NCBI RefSeq assembly: GCF_019974155.1
Contig: NZ_AP025158.1
Coordinates: 930,001-994,000, forward strand
Direction of reading: 5' to 3'
Source of the DNA: Thermus thermophilus
Lineage (GTDB): Bacteria > Deinococcota > Deinococci > Deinococcales > Thermaceae
Length of the DNA: 64,000 nucleotides
Below, piece after piece: positions 55,366 through 63,365 of this stretch; the first letter of the stretch is position 1, and the number at the start of each line of letters is the position of its first letter. Position numbers and translations under genes: made by a program. The notes beneath the pieces are model-generated. The model saw nothing but the letters and a program-made list of their open reading frames with translations. It did not search any database and was not told where the DNA came from.

Positions 55366-55926
55366 CCAGGAAGACGGCGTCTCCCGCACGGCGAAGAGGA
55401 GGAGGAAGGCCAAGAGGGCGGGCAGGGCGGAGAGCCAGAAGACGCCCCGGAAGCCCAGAAGGGGCAGGAGAAGGAAGGCCAGGAAGGGGCCTAGGGTGGC
55501 CCCGAGGGTGTCCAGGCTCCGGTGGAGGCCGTAGGCCCGGCCCAGGGCCTCTTTGGGGGCGCTTTCCGCGATGAGGGCGTCCCGGGGGGCGGTGCGGAGG
55601 CCCTTTCCGGTCCGGTCCAGGAAGCGGTAGAGGAGGACGTGGAAGGGGGTCTGCGCCAGGGCCAAGAGGGGCCGGAACAGGGCGGGGAGGCCGTAGCCCA
55701 GGAGGAGGAAGGGGCGCCTTCTCCCGAGCCGGTCGGAAAGCCTCCCCCCCACCACCTTGAAGAGGCTCGCCGTGGCCTCCGCCACCCCTTCCACCAGCCC
55801 GATTGTCCCGGGGCCTGCTCCGAGGCTCGCCAGGAAGAGGGGGAGGAGGGGGTAGACCATCTCGCTCGCCACGTCCATGAGGAAGCTCACGGCGCCGAGG
55901 AGGTAGACCAGAGGAGGAAGCCTCAC
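55356..55926 (-). pseudogene. MFS transporter, only N-terminal half retained
   Basis: The GTG at 55926 overlaps the stop of the upstream membrane gene. The N-terminal six helices are clear: LPPLVYLLGAVSFLMDVASEMVYPLLPLFLASLGAG, GGRLSDRLGRRRPFLLLGYGLPAL (MFS motif A GRLSDRLGRR), KGLRTAPRDALIAESAP and VFWLSALPALLAFLLLFAVRE. The frame then becomes hydrophilic and passes through the rpsO promoter and gene to 55015 without further helices. MFS proteins of this type have about 12 helices, so the C-terminal half has been deleted. Where homology ends is estimated. Confidence 0.65.
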
Positions 55927-56393
55927 GGCCGGGCCCTCCAGAGGAGCCCGAGAAGGAAGGGCTCCGGGACGGTCATCAGGAGGGAGAGGGGGTCCAGGGG
56001 GGCGGGGGAGAGGAGGGCTAGGCCCTGGGAGGTGGGGAAGGGAAGGGGCAGGGTGCGGGTGAGGAAGAAGAGGAGGAGGAGGGCTGAGGAGAGCCCCACC
56101 CCGAGCCGCCACACCAGGGGGGCGAAGGGGGGGTCCTCCCCGGGGTACATGAAGCGGAGGAGGACGAGCCCCAGAGCGTAGGTGGCCTTGAGGGCGAGGA
56201 GGACGAGGAAGGCCTGGCCGTAGAAGTAGTACTCGCTCACGAGGCCGTACCGCACCGCCTCGGCCTCCGAGACCCCGAGGGCGCTCCCGCAGAGCCCCTC
56301 CCCCAGGGTTTCCGAAAGCCCAAGCCCTAGGAACTGGAGGAAGAAGGGCAGGACCTCGAGGGCCGCGATGGCGTAGGCGCGGGCGAGGAGCAT
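55923..56393 (-). CDS. Polytopic membrane protein downstream of ba3 oxidase
   Basis: This 156-aa protein has four hydrophobic segments (AYAIAALEVLPFFLQFLGLGL, YYFYGQAFLVLLALKATYALGLVLLRF, WRLGVGLSSALLLLFFLTRTLP and a C-terminal PLSLLMTVPEPFLLGLLW). It follows the terminator of cbaA and is co-translated with the MFS remnant (GTGA overlap). No recognised family; association with the oxidase is positional. Confidence 0.6.
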   Translation of the reverse strand: MLLARAYAIAALEVLPFFLQFLGLGLSETLGEGLCGSALGVSEAEAVRYGLVSEYYFYGQAFLVLLALKATYALGLVLLRFMYPGEDPPFAPLVWRLGVGLSSALLLLFFLTRTLPLPFPTSQGLALLSPAPLDPLSLLMTVPEPFLLGLLWRARP

Positions 56394-56397
56394 CCCC

Positions 56398-56427
56398 AAA
56401 AAGTCTCCCCCTCCCTGGGGGAGGGGG
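56398..56427 (-). terminator. Intrinsic terminator after cbaA
   Basis: 9-bp stem (56407-56415 with 56419-56427), three-base loop, followed on the minus strand by TTTTT at 56402-56398. Confidence 0.75.
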
Positions 56428-56448
56428 TCAAGGGACAAAGGGCCTAGG

Positions 56449-58137
56449 CTACCAGAGCCGCCACCCCGGCACGGGGTTGAGGTGGCTGAAAAGCTGCACC
56501 AGGGTGGGCCCGTAGGCCAGGACCACGAGGATTGCCGCCACGGCGAACCAGAAGCCGATCCGGTCCATGGCCTGGACGAGCCTGCGGTCCTCGGGGCCGG
56601 AGAGGACCTCGGCGAAGGGAAGGGGGGCTTCGGCGAGCTCCACGCGGCGCTCCCGGCCCAAAAGGACGCTGAAAAGCCCGTAGATGAAGAGGAGGAGCGC
56701 CACCAGGAGGACGATCCCCGCCAGGACGTTGAACACCATGGGGACCGCCGCATGGGAGTAGGCGTCCGGCACCTGGGCGATGTAGGTCCGCCGGGGCACG
56801 TTGAGAAGGCCCTGCCAGTGGAGGCCCACCGCCATGACCATCATGCCGAGGAACCAGAGCCACACCACCGCCAGGCCGAGCCGCCTTTGCGCATCGGAGA
56901 TGGGCTTGCCCGTGAGGTTGGGGAGGAGCCAGTAGAGGGAGCCCATGGCGGTGAGGGTCACGAGGCTCGCCACCTGGAGGTGGAAGTGGCCGGGGACCCA
57001 GGCGGTGTTGTGCACCACATAGTCCAGGGTGAAGCTGGCGTTCACGATGCCCCCGGCGCCCCCGGGGATGAAGCCGAGGAGGCCCAGGACCGGGGCCACG
57101 AAGGCGGGGTTGTCCCAGGGGAGGGTCCGGATCCAGCCGAAAAGCCCCTTGCCGCCCCGCATGCGCCCCGCGAACTCCAGGCTCGCCGCGATGGTAAAGG
57201 CGGTCATGAGGCTCGGCACGGCCACGAAGAGGGTGAGGACGGAGTGGATCATCTTCCAGGTGGGGTCAATCCCGGGGTCGGCGAACTGGTGGTGGAAGCC
57301 CACGGGGGTGGAGAGGAGGAGGAAGAGGAGGAAGGCGAGGCGGGCCATGGGGTCGGAGACCAGCTTCCCCCCGGCCTGCTTGGGAAGGATGGTGTAGATG
57401 ATGGCGTAAGCGGGCAGGAGCCAGAAGTAGACGATGGGGTGGCCTGTCCACCAGAAGAGGGTGCGGGCGATAAGGGGGTCAACGCCCTGGATCAGGCCGA
57501 AGGACCAGGGCAGGAGGAAGAGGACCGCCTCCAGCACGAGCCCGATGGAGGCGAGGAACCACATGAGCCAGAAGACCACGGCCATGTAGGTGACCAAGGG
57601 GGTCACCTTCCCCGGGTTCTCCGCCTTCCAGCGCCGCCAGAGGTCCAGGACGAGGTAGATGCTCACCCAGGTGGAGAGGACGAAAAGGCTCGCCCCCAGG
57701 TAGAAGGCCCAGTGCCCCTTGAGGGGCGGGTAGAAGGTGTAAAGCACCGTGGCCTCGTTGGCGAGAAGGGGAAGGGCGGCCACCACGAGCCCGATGAAGG
57801 CCATCCACCAGGAGAGCCACATGAGGCCCATGTTGGGCCGCATGTTCAGCTCTCTAGCGGGCAGGTAGACCATGATGGCCTGGGCGAAGAGCTGGGTGAA
57901 GACGATGGCGTTCAAGACCCCGTGCAGGGTCAGGCCCTGGTAGTAGGACTGGACGAAGGGAAGGAGGCGCTTGAGAAGGGGATAGGCGTCCACGTTCCCG
58001 TAGTTCAGGGCCTGGAAGGGGCCGAAGAGGCTTCCCACGATGAGGGCGAGGAAGCCCAGGACCAGGAAGTAGAGGGTCGCCTTCTTCTCCGGATAGGCCT
58101 CGTAGATCCGGCCGATTTCGCCGCTACGCACCGCCAT
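56449..58137 (-). CDS. cbaA: Cytochrome ba3 oxidase subunit I
   Basis: This 562-aa B-family haem-copper oxidase subunit has 13 helices. LTLHGVLNAIVFTQLF carries a low-spin haem b His, WWTGHPIVYFWLLPAYAIIYTILP the Cu-B His and the crosslinked Tyr (HPIVYFW), STPVGFHHQFADPGIDP the Cu-B His pair, and VVHNTAWVPGHFHLQVASLVTL the haem a3/b ligands. It reduces O2 with proton pumping, typically under low oxygen. It lies 3 nt from subunit II. Confidence 0.98.
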   Translation of the reverse strand: MAVRSGEIGRIYEAYPEKKATLYFLVLGFLALIVGSLFGPFQALNYGNVDAYPLLKRLLPFVQSYYQGLTLHGVLNAIVFTQLFAQAIMVYLPARELNMRPNMGLMWLSWWMAFIGLVVAALPLLANEATVLYTFYPPLKGHWAFYLGASLFVLSTWVSIYLVLDLWRRWKAENPGKVTPLVTYMAVVFWLMWFLASIGLVLEAVLFLLPWSFGLIQGVDPLIARTLFWWTGHPIVYFWLLPAYAIIYTILPKQAGGKLVSDPMARLAFLLFLLLSTPVGFHHQFADPGIDPTWKMIHSVLTLFVAVPSLMTAFTIAASLEFAGRMRGGKGLFGWIRTLPWDNPAFVAPVLGLLGFIPGGAGGIVNASFTLDYVVHNTAWVPGHFHLQVASLVTLTAMGSLYWLLPNLTGKPISDAQRRLGLAVVWLWFLGMMVMAVGLHWQGLLNVPRRTYIAQVPDAYSHAAVPMVFNVLAGIVLLVALLLFIYGLFSVLLGRERRVELAEAPLPFAEVLSGPEDRRLVQAMDRIGFWFAVAAILVVLAYGPTLVQLFSHLNPVPGWRLW

Positions 58138-58140
58138 GGC

Positions 58141-58647
58141 TCACTCCTTCACCACGATCGTGCCGAACATGTTCTGGTGGCCTAAGCCGCAGTACTGGTT
58201 GCAGATGATGCGGTACTCCCCGGGTCTTTTGAAGGTGTAGCGCACGGTGGAGACCTCGCCCGGGAGCACCTCCACGTTGATGTTGGTGCCCTCCACGTGG
58301 AAGCCGTGGATCACGTCCGGGCTCGTGATCTTGAAGACGATCTCCGCCCCTTGGGGCACCTCAATGGGGTTCGGCTGGTAGCCGAAGGCAAAGGCCAGGA
58401 CGTAGACCGTGTACTGGTTGGGGCCGGTCTGCACCACCGCCTGGGCCGGGTCGGCCCAGGGGCCTTCCTGCCTTACCGTGGTGGGGTCCACGCGCTCCAG
58501 CTTCCCCGCGGGGATGACCCCGGCGGTGTGGGTGGCCAGGGTGTAGGCGATGAGGGCGATGAAGACGAAGAGCATCGCCAAGGAGAAGGCGAGCCACCCC
58601 TTCTCGTAAGCCAGGATCGCCTTGTGGGCCTTGTGCTCGTCCACCAT
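58141..58647 (-). CDS. cbaB: Cytochrome ba3 oxidase subunit II
   Basis: This 168-aa protein has one N-terminal helix (GWLAFSLAMLFVFIALIAYTLA) and a cupredoxin domain with the Cu-A site: His in VIHGFHVEGTNINVEVLPG, then CNQYCGLGHQNMFG, giving the Cys-x3-Cys-x3-His-x2-Met pattern. It accepts electrons from cytochrome c552. Confidence 0.98.
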   Translation of the reverse strand: MVDEHKAHKAILAYEKGWLAFSLAMLFVFIALIAYTLATHTAGVIPAGKLERVDPTTVRQEGPWADPAQAVVQTGPNQYTVYVLAFAFGYQPNPIEVPQGAEIVFKITSPDVIHGFHVEGTNINVEVLPGEVSTVRYTFKRPGEYRIICNQYCGLGHQNMFGTIVVKE

Positions 58648-58649
58648 AC

Positions 58650-58754
58650 CTACCCCCTAGCGAAGAAAACGGCGTACACCCCCAGCCAGAAGACCAGGAT
58701 GGTGAGGGTCAAGACCAGGATGACCGCCAGTGCGCCTTTGGGTTTTTCCTCCAT
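58650..58754 (-). CDS. cbaD: Cytochrome ba3 oxidase subunit IIa
   Basis: The 34-aa single-helix subunit, MEEKPKGALAVILVLTLTIL then VFWLGVYAVFFARG, matches the known size of the third subunit that replaces the first helix of a normal subunit II. ATG 58754 follows GGGAGGAGGGGT. First gene of the cba operon. Confidence 0.95.
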   Translation of the reverse strand: MEEKPKGALAVILVLTLTILVFWLGVYAVFFARG

Positions 58755-58825
58755 ACCCCTCCTCCCTAACGGCGGGTGCCGTATACGGCCTCTATGGTAG
58801 CGGAAACCGCGTTTTGCGGTGAGGT

Positions 58826-58869
58826 ACATTTGTCCCTTGGACAAGGGACTTTTTGGGACATTTGTCCCT
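58826..58869. promoter_or_regulatory. Candidate operator: two direct repeats upstream of cbaDBA
   Basis: ACATTTGTCCCT occurs at 58826-58837 and 58858-58869, 32 bp apart (about three helical turns). Between them GGACAAG makes an inverted partner with TTTGTCC. The block ends about 70 bp upstream of cbaD, and no strong -35 box is seen. Confidence 0.5.
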
Positions 58870-58896
58870 ATAAAATCCGGGATACGGGTGGGGAGT

Positions 58897-58924
58897 AAAA
58901 AGGGGGCGGGGTCGCCCCGCCCCC
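58897..58924 (-). terminator. Intrinsic terminator after mglA
   Basis: Perfect 10-bp GC stem (58902-58911 with 58915-58924) with a three-base loop, followed on the minus strand by TTTTT (58901-58897). Confidence 0.85.
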
Positions 58925-58939
58925 GGGCCCCTGGGCCGC

Positions 58940-59530
58940 TTAAGACCCCCCCGCCACGCGGGCGAGGACCAGGCGGCTCACCTCCTTGAGGGTCTCAAAG
59001 ACCCCCTTGCCCTCGGTGGCCACCGCCTCGAGGACGGGAAACTTCCCCTCAGGGTCCACCACGGCCCGGACCATCTCCACCGGCAGGGCGTCCGGCAGGT
59101 CCCGCTTGTTTACCTGGACGACGATGGGCACGTCGTCCAAGGTCAGGCCGTACTCGGCCAGGTTCTCCCGCATGTTGCGCATGCTCTCGGCGTTGGCCCT
59201 AAGGCGGTTCGGCGCGGAGTCGGCCACGAAGACGATCCCGTCCACGCCCCTCAGGATGAGCTTGCGGCTTGCGTTGTAGAACACCTGGCCCGGCACGGTG
59301 TAGAGGTGGAACCGGGTCTTGAAGCCCTTCACCTCCCCGAGGTCCAGGGGAAGGAAGTCAAAGAAGAGGGTGCGCTCGTCCTCCGTGGCCAGGGAGACCA
59401 TTTCCCCTTTGCGCCCCTCGGGCACCTTGCTGTAGATCCATTTCAGATTGGTGGTTTTTCCGGAGAGGCCGGGACCGTAGTAGACGATCTTGAAGTTGAT
59501 CTCCCGGTTGGCGAAGTTGATGGTGCTCAT
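58940..59530 (-). CDS. mglA: MglA Ras-like polarity GTPase
   Basis: This 196-aa GTPase has P-loop [17 protein letters not shown], switch region [41 protein letters not shown] and base-specificity motif [14 protein letters not shown]. MglA marks the leading pole in gliding/twitching cells; in Thermus it should control type IV pilus-driven twitching. It is 6 nt from mglB. Confidence 0.95.
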   Translation of the reverse strand: MSTINFANREINFKIVYYGPGLSGKTTNLKWIYSKVPEGRKGEMVSLATEDERTLFFDFLPLDLGEVKGFKTRFHLYTVPGQVFYNASRKLILRGVDGIVFVADSAPNRLRANAESMRNMRENLAEYGLTLDDVPIVVQVNKRDLPDALPVEMVRAVVDPEGKFPVLEAVATEGKGVFETLKEVSRLVLARVAGGS

Positions 59531-59536
59531 GGGGGG

Positions 59537-60028
59537 TTAGTTGCGGAGGAGGTCGTCCAGGAGGGCTTCTGCCCCTTCCCGGTACTCCGTGTCCAGGGCG
59601 AGGCGGGGAGGGTTGGCCAGGGCCTCCTCGGCGATGCGGGCGAGGGCCTCTGCGGCCCGCTTGCCGTGGAGCTTCACCTTGCCGAGGGGCGCGGTCTCGT
59701 CAAAGACGAGGACGAGGAGGGCGTACTCCCCGGCCTCGTCCACGTAGAGGCCCATCCTCTCTCCCTGGTGGACCTCCTCTTGGAAGCGGGCTTCGCCCAG
59801 AAGCTGGGCCAGGGCCTGGGTGGCGGCGGCGTTCCCCGCCACCAAGGTGGCGAGGGTGTCCAAGGGAGGAGGCTTGGGGGCCCAGAGGGCCTCCTTGTGG
59901 GCGAGGACGAAGCCCTTGCGGTCAACGAGGAAGGCGTAGCGGGCGCCCGTTTCCCTTAGGGTCTCCTCGAGGACCTCCACGGCCCGCTCGTAGGGGGCGC
60001 CGTAAAGGACCAGGGAAGGCTCCACCAT
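59537..60028 (-). CDS. mglB: MglB roadblock/LC7 GTPase-activating protein
   Basis: This 163-aa roadblock/LC7 protein contains YAFLVDRKGFVLAHKEALWAP, LDTLATLVAGNAAATQALAQLLGEARFQEEVHQGERMGLYVDEAGEYALLVLVFDETAPLGKVKLHGKRAAEALARI. It is the MglA GAP and co-transcribed with it. Confidence 0.95.
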   Translation of the reverse strand: MVEPSLVLYGAPYERAVEVLEETLRETGARYAFLVDRKGFVLAHKEALWAPKPPPLDTLATLVAGNAAATQALAQLLGEARFQEEVHQGERMGLYVDEAGEYALLVLVFDETAPLGKVKLHGKRAAEALARIAEEALANPPRLALDTEYREGAEALLDDLLRN

Positions 60029-60045
60029 AGTATGCTCAGTCTACC

Positions 60046-61371
60046 ATGGAGGCCTGGATCGCGGAGGCGAAGGCGCTCCTTGCCGAGCTCGTGGCCGTGC
60101 CCTCGGTGAGCGCCGAGGGGAAGGCCCTTCGGGAAGGGGCGGAAAAGGTGGCCGAGGTGCTGGAGGGCCTGGGGCTTCGCGCCGAGCTTCACGAGGGCTA
60201 CGGCCCCCCTGTGGTCTTCGCCGAGGAGGGGGAGGGGGAGAGGACCCTCCTCTTCTACAACCACTACGATGTCCAGCCCCCGGACCCCCTGGAGCTTTGG
60301 GACACGGACCCCTTCGTCCTCGCCGAGCGGGAAGGGGCCTGGTACGCCCGGGGCGCCCACGACGACAAGGGGGAGCTCGTGGCCCGCGTGCTGGCCCTGA
60401 GGCTCTTCCAGGAGAAGCACGGCTTCCTCCCCCGGGTGAAGTTCGTGGTGGAGGGGGAGGAGGAGGTGGGAAGCCCCCACCTCGAGGCCTACGTGGCGGA
60501 CAAGCGGGACCGCCTGAAGGCCGAGGCCATCCTCTGGGAGGCGGGAGGCGTGGACGCCAAGGGCAGGCCCTACCTCTACGCCGGGCTCAAGGGCATCGTG
60601 GCCCTGGAGCTTAGGGTGCGCACCGCGGCCTTTGACCTCCACTCCTCCTACGGGGCGGTGGTGGAAAACCCCATCTACCGCTTGAGCCGGGCCCTGGCCT
60701 CCCTTCGGGACGAGGAGGGGCGGGTCTTGATCCCGGGCTTCTACGCCAAGGTGCGCCCCCTCACCCCCTTGGAGATGGAGGTCTTGGCCGAGATCCCGGA
60801 CGAGTCGGAGGCCCTTCGGGAGGCCTTTGGCGTGAGGGACTTCCTGGGCGGGGCGAGGAACTTGGACTTCAACCAGCGCCTTTACACGGAGCCCTGCGTG
60901 AACTTCAACGGCTTCCACGCGGGCTACGGGGGCCCCGGGTCCAAGACCGTCCTCCCCGCGGAGGCCCGGGCCAAGCTGGACTTCCGCCTCGTCCCCGACC
61001 AGGACCCGGAGGAGGTGCCGGAGCTCCTTCGGCGTCACCTCGAGGCCCAGGGCTTCCACGACGTGGAGGTGGTGATCCTGGAGAAGGGGGAACGCCCGGC
61101 CCGCTCCGACCTCGCTCACCCCTTCGTGGCCCTGGCGCGGCGGGCCCTGGAGGAGGCCTTCGGGGAAAAGGCCGTCCTCTACCCCAACATGGCGGGCTCG
61201 GGGCCCATGCACCCCTTCCTCCACCACCTCAAGGCCCCGGCGGTGGGCCTTGGGGTGGGGTACCCGGGAAGCCGGGTGCATAGCCCCAACGAGCACATCC
61301 GCATCCGGGACTTTGAACGGGGGGTGCGGGCCCTCCTGCGCCTCCTGGAGCTTTTCTTCCTGGGCCGGTAG
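60046..61371 (+). CDS. M20-family metallopeptidase (dipeptidase/deacylase)
   Basis: This 441-aa dinuclear-zinc hydrolase has YNHYDVQPPDPLELWDTDPF (His and Asp ligands), YARGAHDDKGELVARVLAL (bridging Asp), FVVEGEEEVGSPHLEAYV (Glu base and Glu ligand), a dimerisation domain, and SRVHSPNEHIRIRDFERG (terminal His). This matches ArgE/DapE/CPG2-like dipeptidases. TATGCT nine nt before the ATG suggests a near-leaderless mRNA divergent from mglB. Substrate unknown. Confidence 0.9.
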   Translation: MEAWIAEAKALLAELVAVPSVSAEGKALREGAEKVAEVLEGLGLRAELHEGYGPPVVFAEEGEGERTLLFYNHYDVQPPDPLELWDTDPFVLAEREGAWYARGAHDDKGELVARVLALRLFQEKHGFLPRVKFVVEGEEEVGSPHLEAYVADKRDRLKAEAILWEAGGVDAKGRPYLYAGLKGIVALELRVRTAAFDLHSSYGAVVENPIYRLSRALASLRDEEGRVLIPGFYAKVRPLTPLEMEVLAEIPDESEALREAFGVRDFLGGARNLDFNQRLYTEPCVNFNGFHAGYGGPGSKTVLPAEARAKLDFRLVPDQDPEEVPELLRRHLEAQGFHDVEVVILEKGERPARSDLAHPFVALARRALEEAFGEKAVLYPNMAGSGPMHPFLHHLKAPAVGLGVGYPGSRVHSPNEHIRIRDFERGVRALLRLLELFFLGR

Positions 61372-61389
61372 GCCTTACCCTCTTGGCGT

Positions 61390-62271
61390 ATGCGCCTCGT
61401 CTTTGGCGAAAAGGATACCCCTTACGAGGAGGCGCGGGTCGTCGTCCTGCCCGTGCCCTACGACCTCTCCCTCTCCTTCCTCCCGGGGGCCCGGAGGGGC
61501 CCCGAGGCCATCCTCCTCGCGAGCCGTGAGCTTGAGCCCTTTCTTTTGGAGCTCGGGGTGGCCCCCGAGGAGGTGGGGGTCCACGCCGCCGAGCCCGTGC
61601 CCTGGGTGGCGGGGATGGCCGAGGAAAGCCACCGCCTGATCCGGGAGGAGGCCCTAAAGCACCTCGAGGCGGGGAAGTGGGTGGTGGCCCTGGGCGGGGA
61701 CCACTCCATCACCCACCCCCTGGTCCGGGCCCACCGGGAGGCTCTGGGGGACTTCTCCCTCCTCCACATTGACGCCCACGCCGACCTCTACCCGGAGTGG
61801 CAGGGCTCGGTCTACTCCCACGCAAGCCCCTTCTACCGCCTCCTCACGGAGGGGTTTCCCCTGGTCCAGGTGGGGATCCGGGCCATGGACCGGGAGGCCT
61901 TGCGCTTGGCTCAGGAGAAGGGCGTGGCCCTCTTTCCCGCCCACCGGATCCACCGGGAGGGGCTTCCCCTGGAGGAGATCCTTAAGGCCCTGGGGAAGCG
62001 GGTCTACATCAGCCTGGACTTTGACGCCCTGGACCCCTCGGTGATGCCCAGCGTGGGGACGCCCTTGCCGGGAGGGCTTTCCTACCGCCAGGTGGTGGAC
62101 CTCCTCGAGGCCGTCTTCCAGGAGAAAGAGGTGGTGGGCATGGACTTCGTGGAGCTCTCCCCCAACGGCCAGTTCCACGCCGAGATGACCGCGGCCCAGC
62201 TCGTCTACCACGCCATCGGCCTGAAAGGGCTTCAGGCGGGCTGGCTTTCCCGGGAAGTGGACCACATTTAG
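61390..62271 (+). CDS. speB: Ureohydrolase: agmatinase/aminopropylagmatinase
   Basis: This 293-aa arginase-family protein binds two Mn2+: LGGDHSITHPLV (His), LLHIDAHADLYPEW (Asp-x-His-x-Asp), and ISLDFDALDPSVMPSVGTPLPGGLSYR (Asp-x-Asp). In Thermus, SpeB hydrolyses N1-aminopropylagmatine to spermidine in the unusual polyamine route; that identity is from family knowledge and the gene context is neutral. Confidence 0.88.
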   Translation: MRLVFGEKDTPYEEARVVVLPVPYDLSLSFLPGARRGPEAILLASRELEPFLLELGVAPEEVGVHAAEPVPWVAGMAEESHRLIREEALKHLEAGKWVVALGGDHSITHPLVRAHREALGDFSLLHIDAHADLYPEWQGSVYSHASPFYRLLTEGFPLVQVGIRAMDREALRLAQEKGVALFPAHRIHREGLPLEEILKALGKRVYISLDFDALDPSVMPSVGTPLPGGLSYRQVVDLLEAVFQEKEVVGMDFVELSPNGQFHAEMTAAQLVYHAIGLKGLQAGWLSREVDHI

Positions 62272-62300
62272 CCCGAGGGGTTTCCCCTTAGCCTGGGGGC

Positions 62301-63185
62301 ATGCGCTTCGGGCTTTGGCTTTCCTGCTTCCTCCTCCCGGCCCTGGCCCAGGTCCTCACCCTCCCTGACCTCCGGGCGCGGACCTACGGGGAGGGAGGGT
62401 TTCGCGTGGAGCGGGTCCTGGAGGAGAGGCCCGCCTTCACCCGGGTCCAGTTCTCCCACCTCTCCGACGGCCTCCGGGTCCACGGGTTCGCCAACCTGCC
62501 CAAAGGCCGAGGCCCCTTCCCCGTGGTGGTGGTCCTCCACGGCTACGTGGAGCCGAGCCGCTACCGCCTCCTCGCCTACACCACCCCCTACGCCGACTTC
62601 CTGGCGGAAAGGGGCTACCTCGTCCTCCACCCGAACTTTCGGGGCCACCCCCCTTCCGAGGGCGCCCCGGCCCAAGGCCTCCGCCACGTCTACGCCGTGG
62701 ACGTGCTGAACCTCCTCGCCGAGGTGCGCCGGGGGGCCTTCCCCCAGGCGGACCCCGCCCGCATCGCCCTCTTCGGCCACTCCATGGGGGGCGGCGTCGC
62801 CCAGATCGTGAGCCTGGTGGACCCTGCTTTAAGAGGCGTGGTCCTCTACGGGAGCATGAGCGGGGACGAGCGGAGGAACCTGGAGCGGATCCGCTACTGG
62901 TCGGGGGGAGCTCGGGGAGGGGAGCTGTTCGCCCTTTCGCCCGAGCTCCTCCGGCGGGCCTCCGCCTGGACCTACCTGGCGGAGCTTTCCGTGCCCTTGA
63001 GCGTCCACCACGGGCTTCAAGACGCCCAGGTGCCCCCGGAGTGGTCCTGGGAGCTCTGCCGCAGGCTCAAGGCCCTGAAAAAGCCCGTGGAGTGCTTCAG
63101 CTACCCCGGGGGGCACCTCTTCCGGGGGGAGGTGGACCGGGTCTTCCGGGAGCGGGTGTTGGCCTTCCTGGGCCGGGTGCTTTAG
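62301..63185 (+). CDS. Secreted alpha/beta hydrolase (S9/dienelactone-hydrolase-like)
   Basis: The 294-aa precursor has a short signal MRFGLWLSCFLLPALAQV. Its core VVVVLHGYVEPSRYRLLAY (oxyanion region), ALFGHSMGGGVAQIVSLV (GxSxG nucleophile), Asp in HHGLQDAQVPPEW and His in SYPGGHLFRGEV complete a triad like prolyl-oligopeptidase-type esterases. TAGCCT lies six nt before the ATG, a leaderless signal. Substrate unknown. Confidence 0.8.
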   Translation: MRFGLWLSCFLLPALAQVLTLPDLRARTYGEGGFRVERVLEERPAFTRVQFSHLSDGLRVHGFANLPKGRGPFPVVVVLHGYVEPSRYRLLAYTTPYADFLAERGYLVLHPNFRGHPPSEGAPAQGLRHVYAVDVLNLLAEVRRGAFPQADPARIALFGHSMGGGVAQIVSLVDPALRGVVLYGSMSGDERRNLERIRYWSGGARGGELFALSPELLRRASAWTYLAELSVPLSVHHGLQDAQVPPEWSWELCRRLKALKKPVECFSYPGGHLFRGEVDRVFRERVLAFLGRVL

Positions 63186-63194
63186 GCTTGGGCC

Positions 63195-63359
63195 GTGCGG
63201 GCGTTTTTGGAGCACCTTTCTGCCCTCTTCTTCGCCCTGGCCTTCGGCGCCCTGGTCTTCGGGGTTCTCGCCCGGCTTCTCGGCGCCGGGCGCCCCTGGC
63301 TTTTCTTCCTCCTCGCCCTCCTGCTCTTTCTCCTCGGGCTCTTTTGGGGTGTAAAATAG
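63195..63359 (+). CDS. 54-aa two-helix membrane protein
   Basis: The GTG at 63195 begins an open frame with helices LSALFFALAFGALVFGVLAR and PWLFFLLALLLFLLGLFWG. TAGGCT is six nt before the GTG, repeating the leaderless layout. Short but with typical codon use; function unknown. Confidence 0.55.
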   Translation: MRAFLEHLSALFFALAFGALVFGVLARLLGAGRPWLFFLLALLLFLLGLFWGVK

Positions 63360-63365
63360 CCCCCC

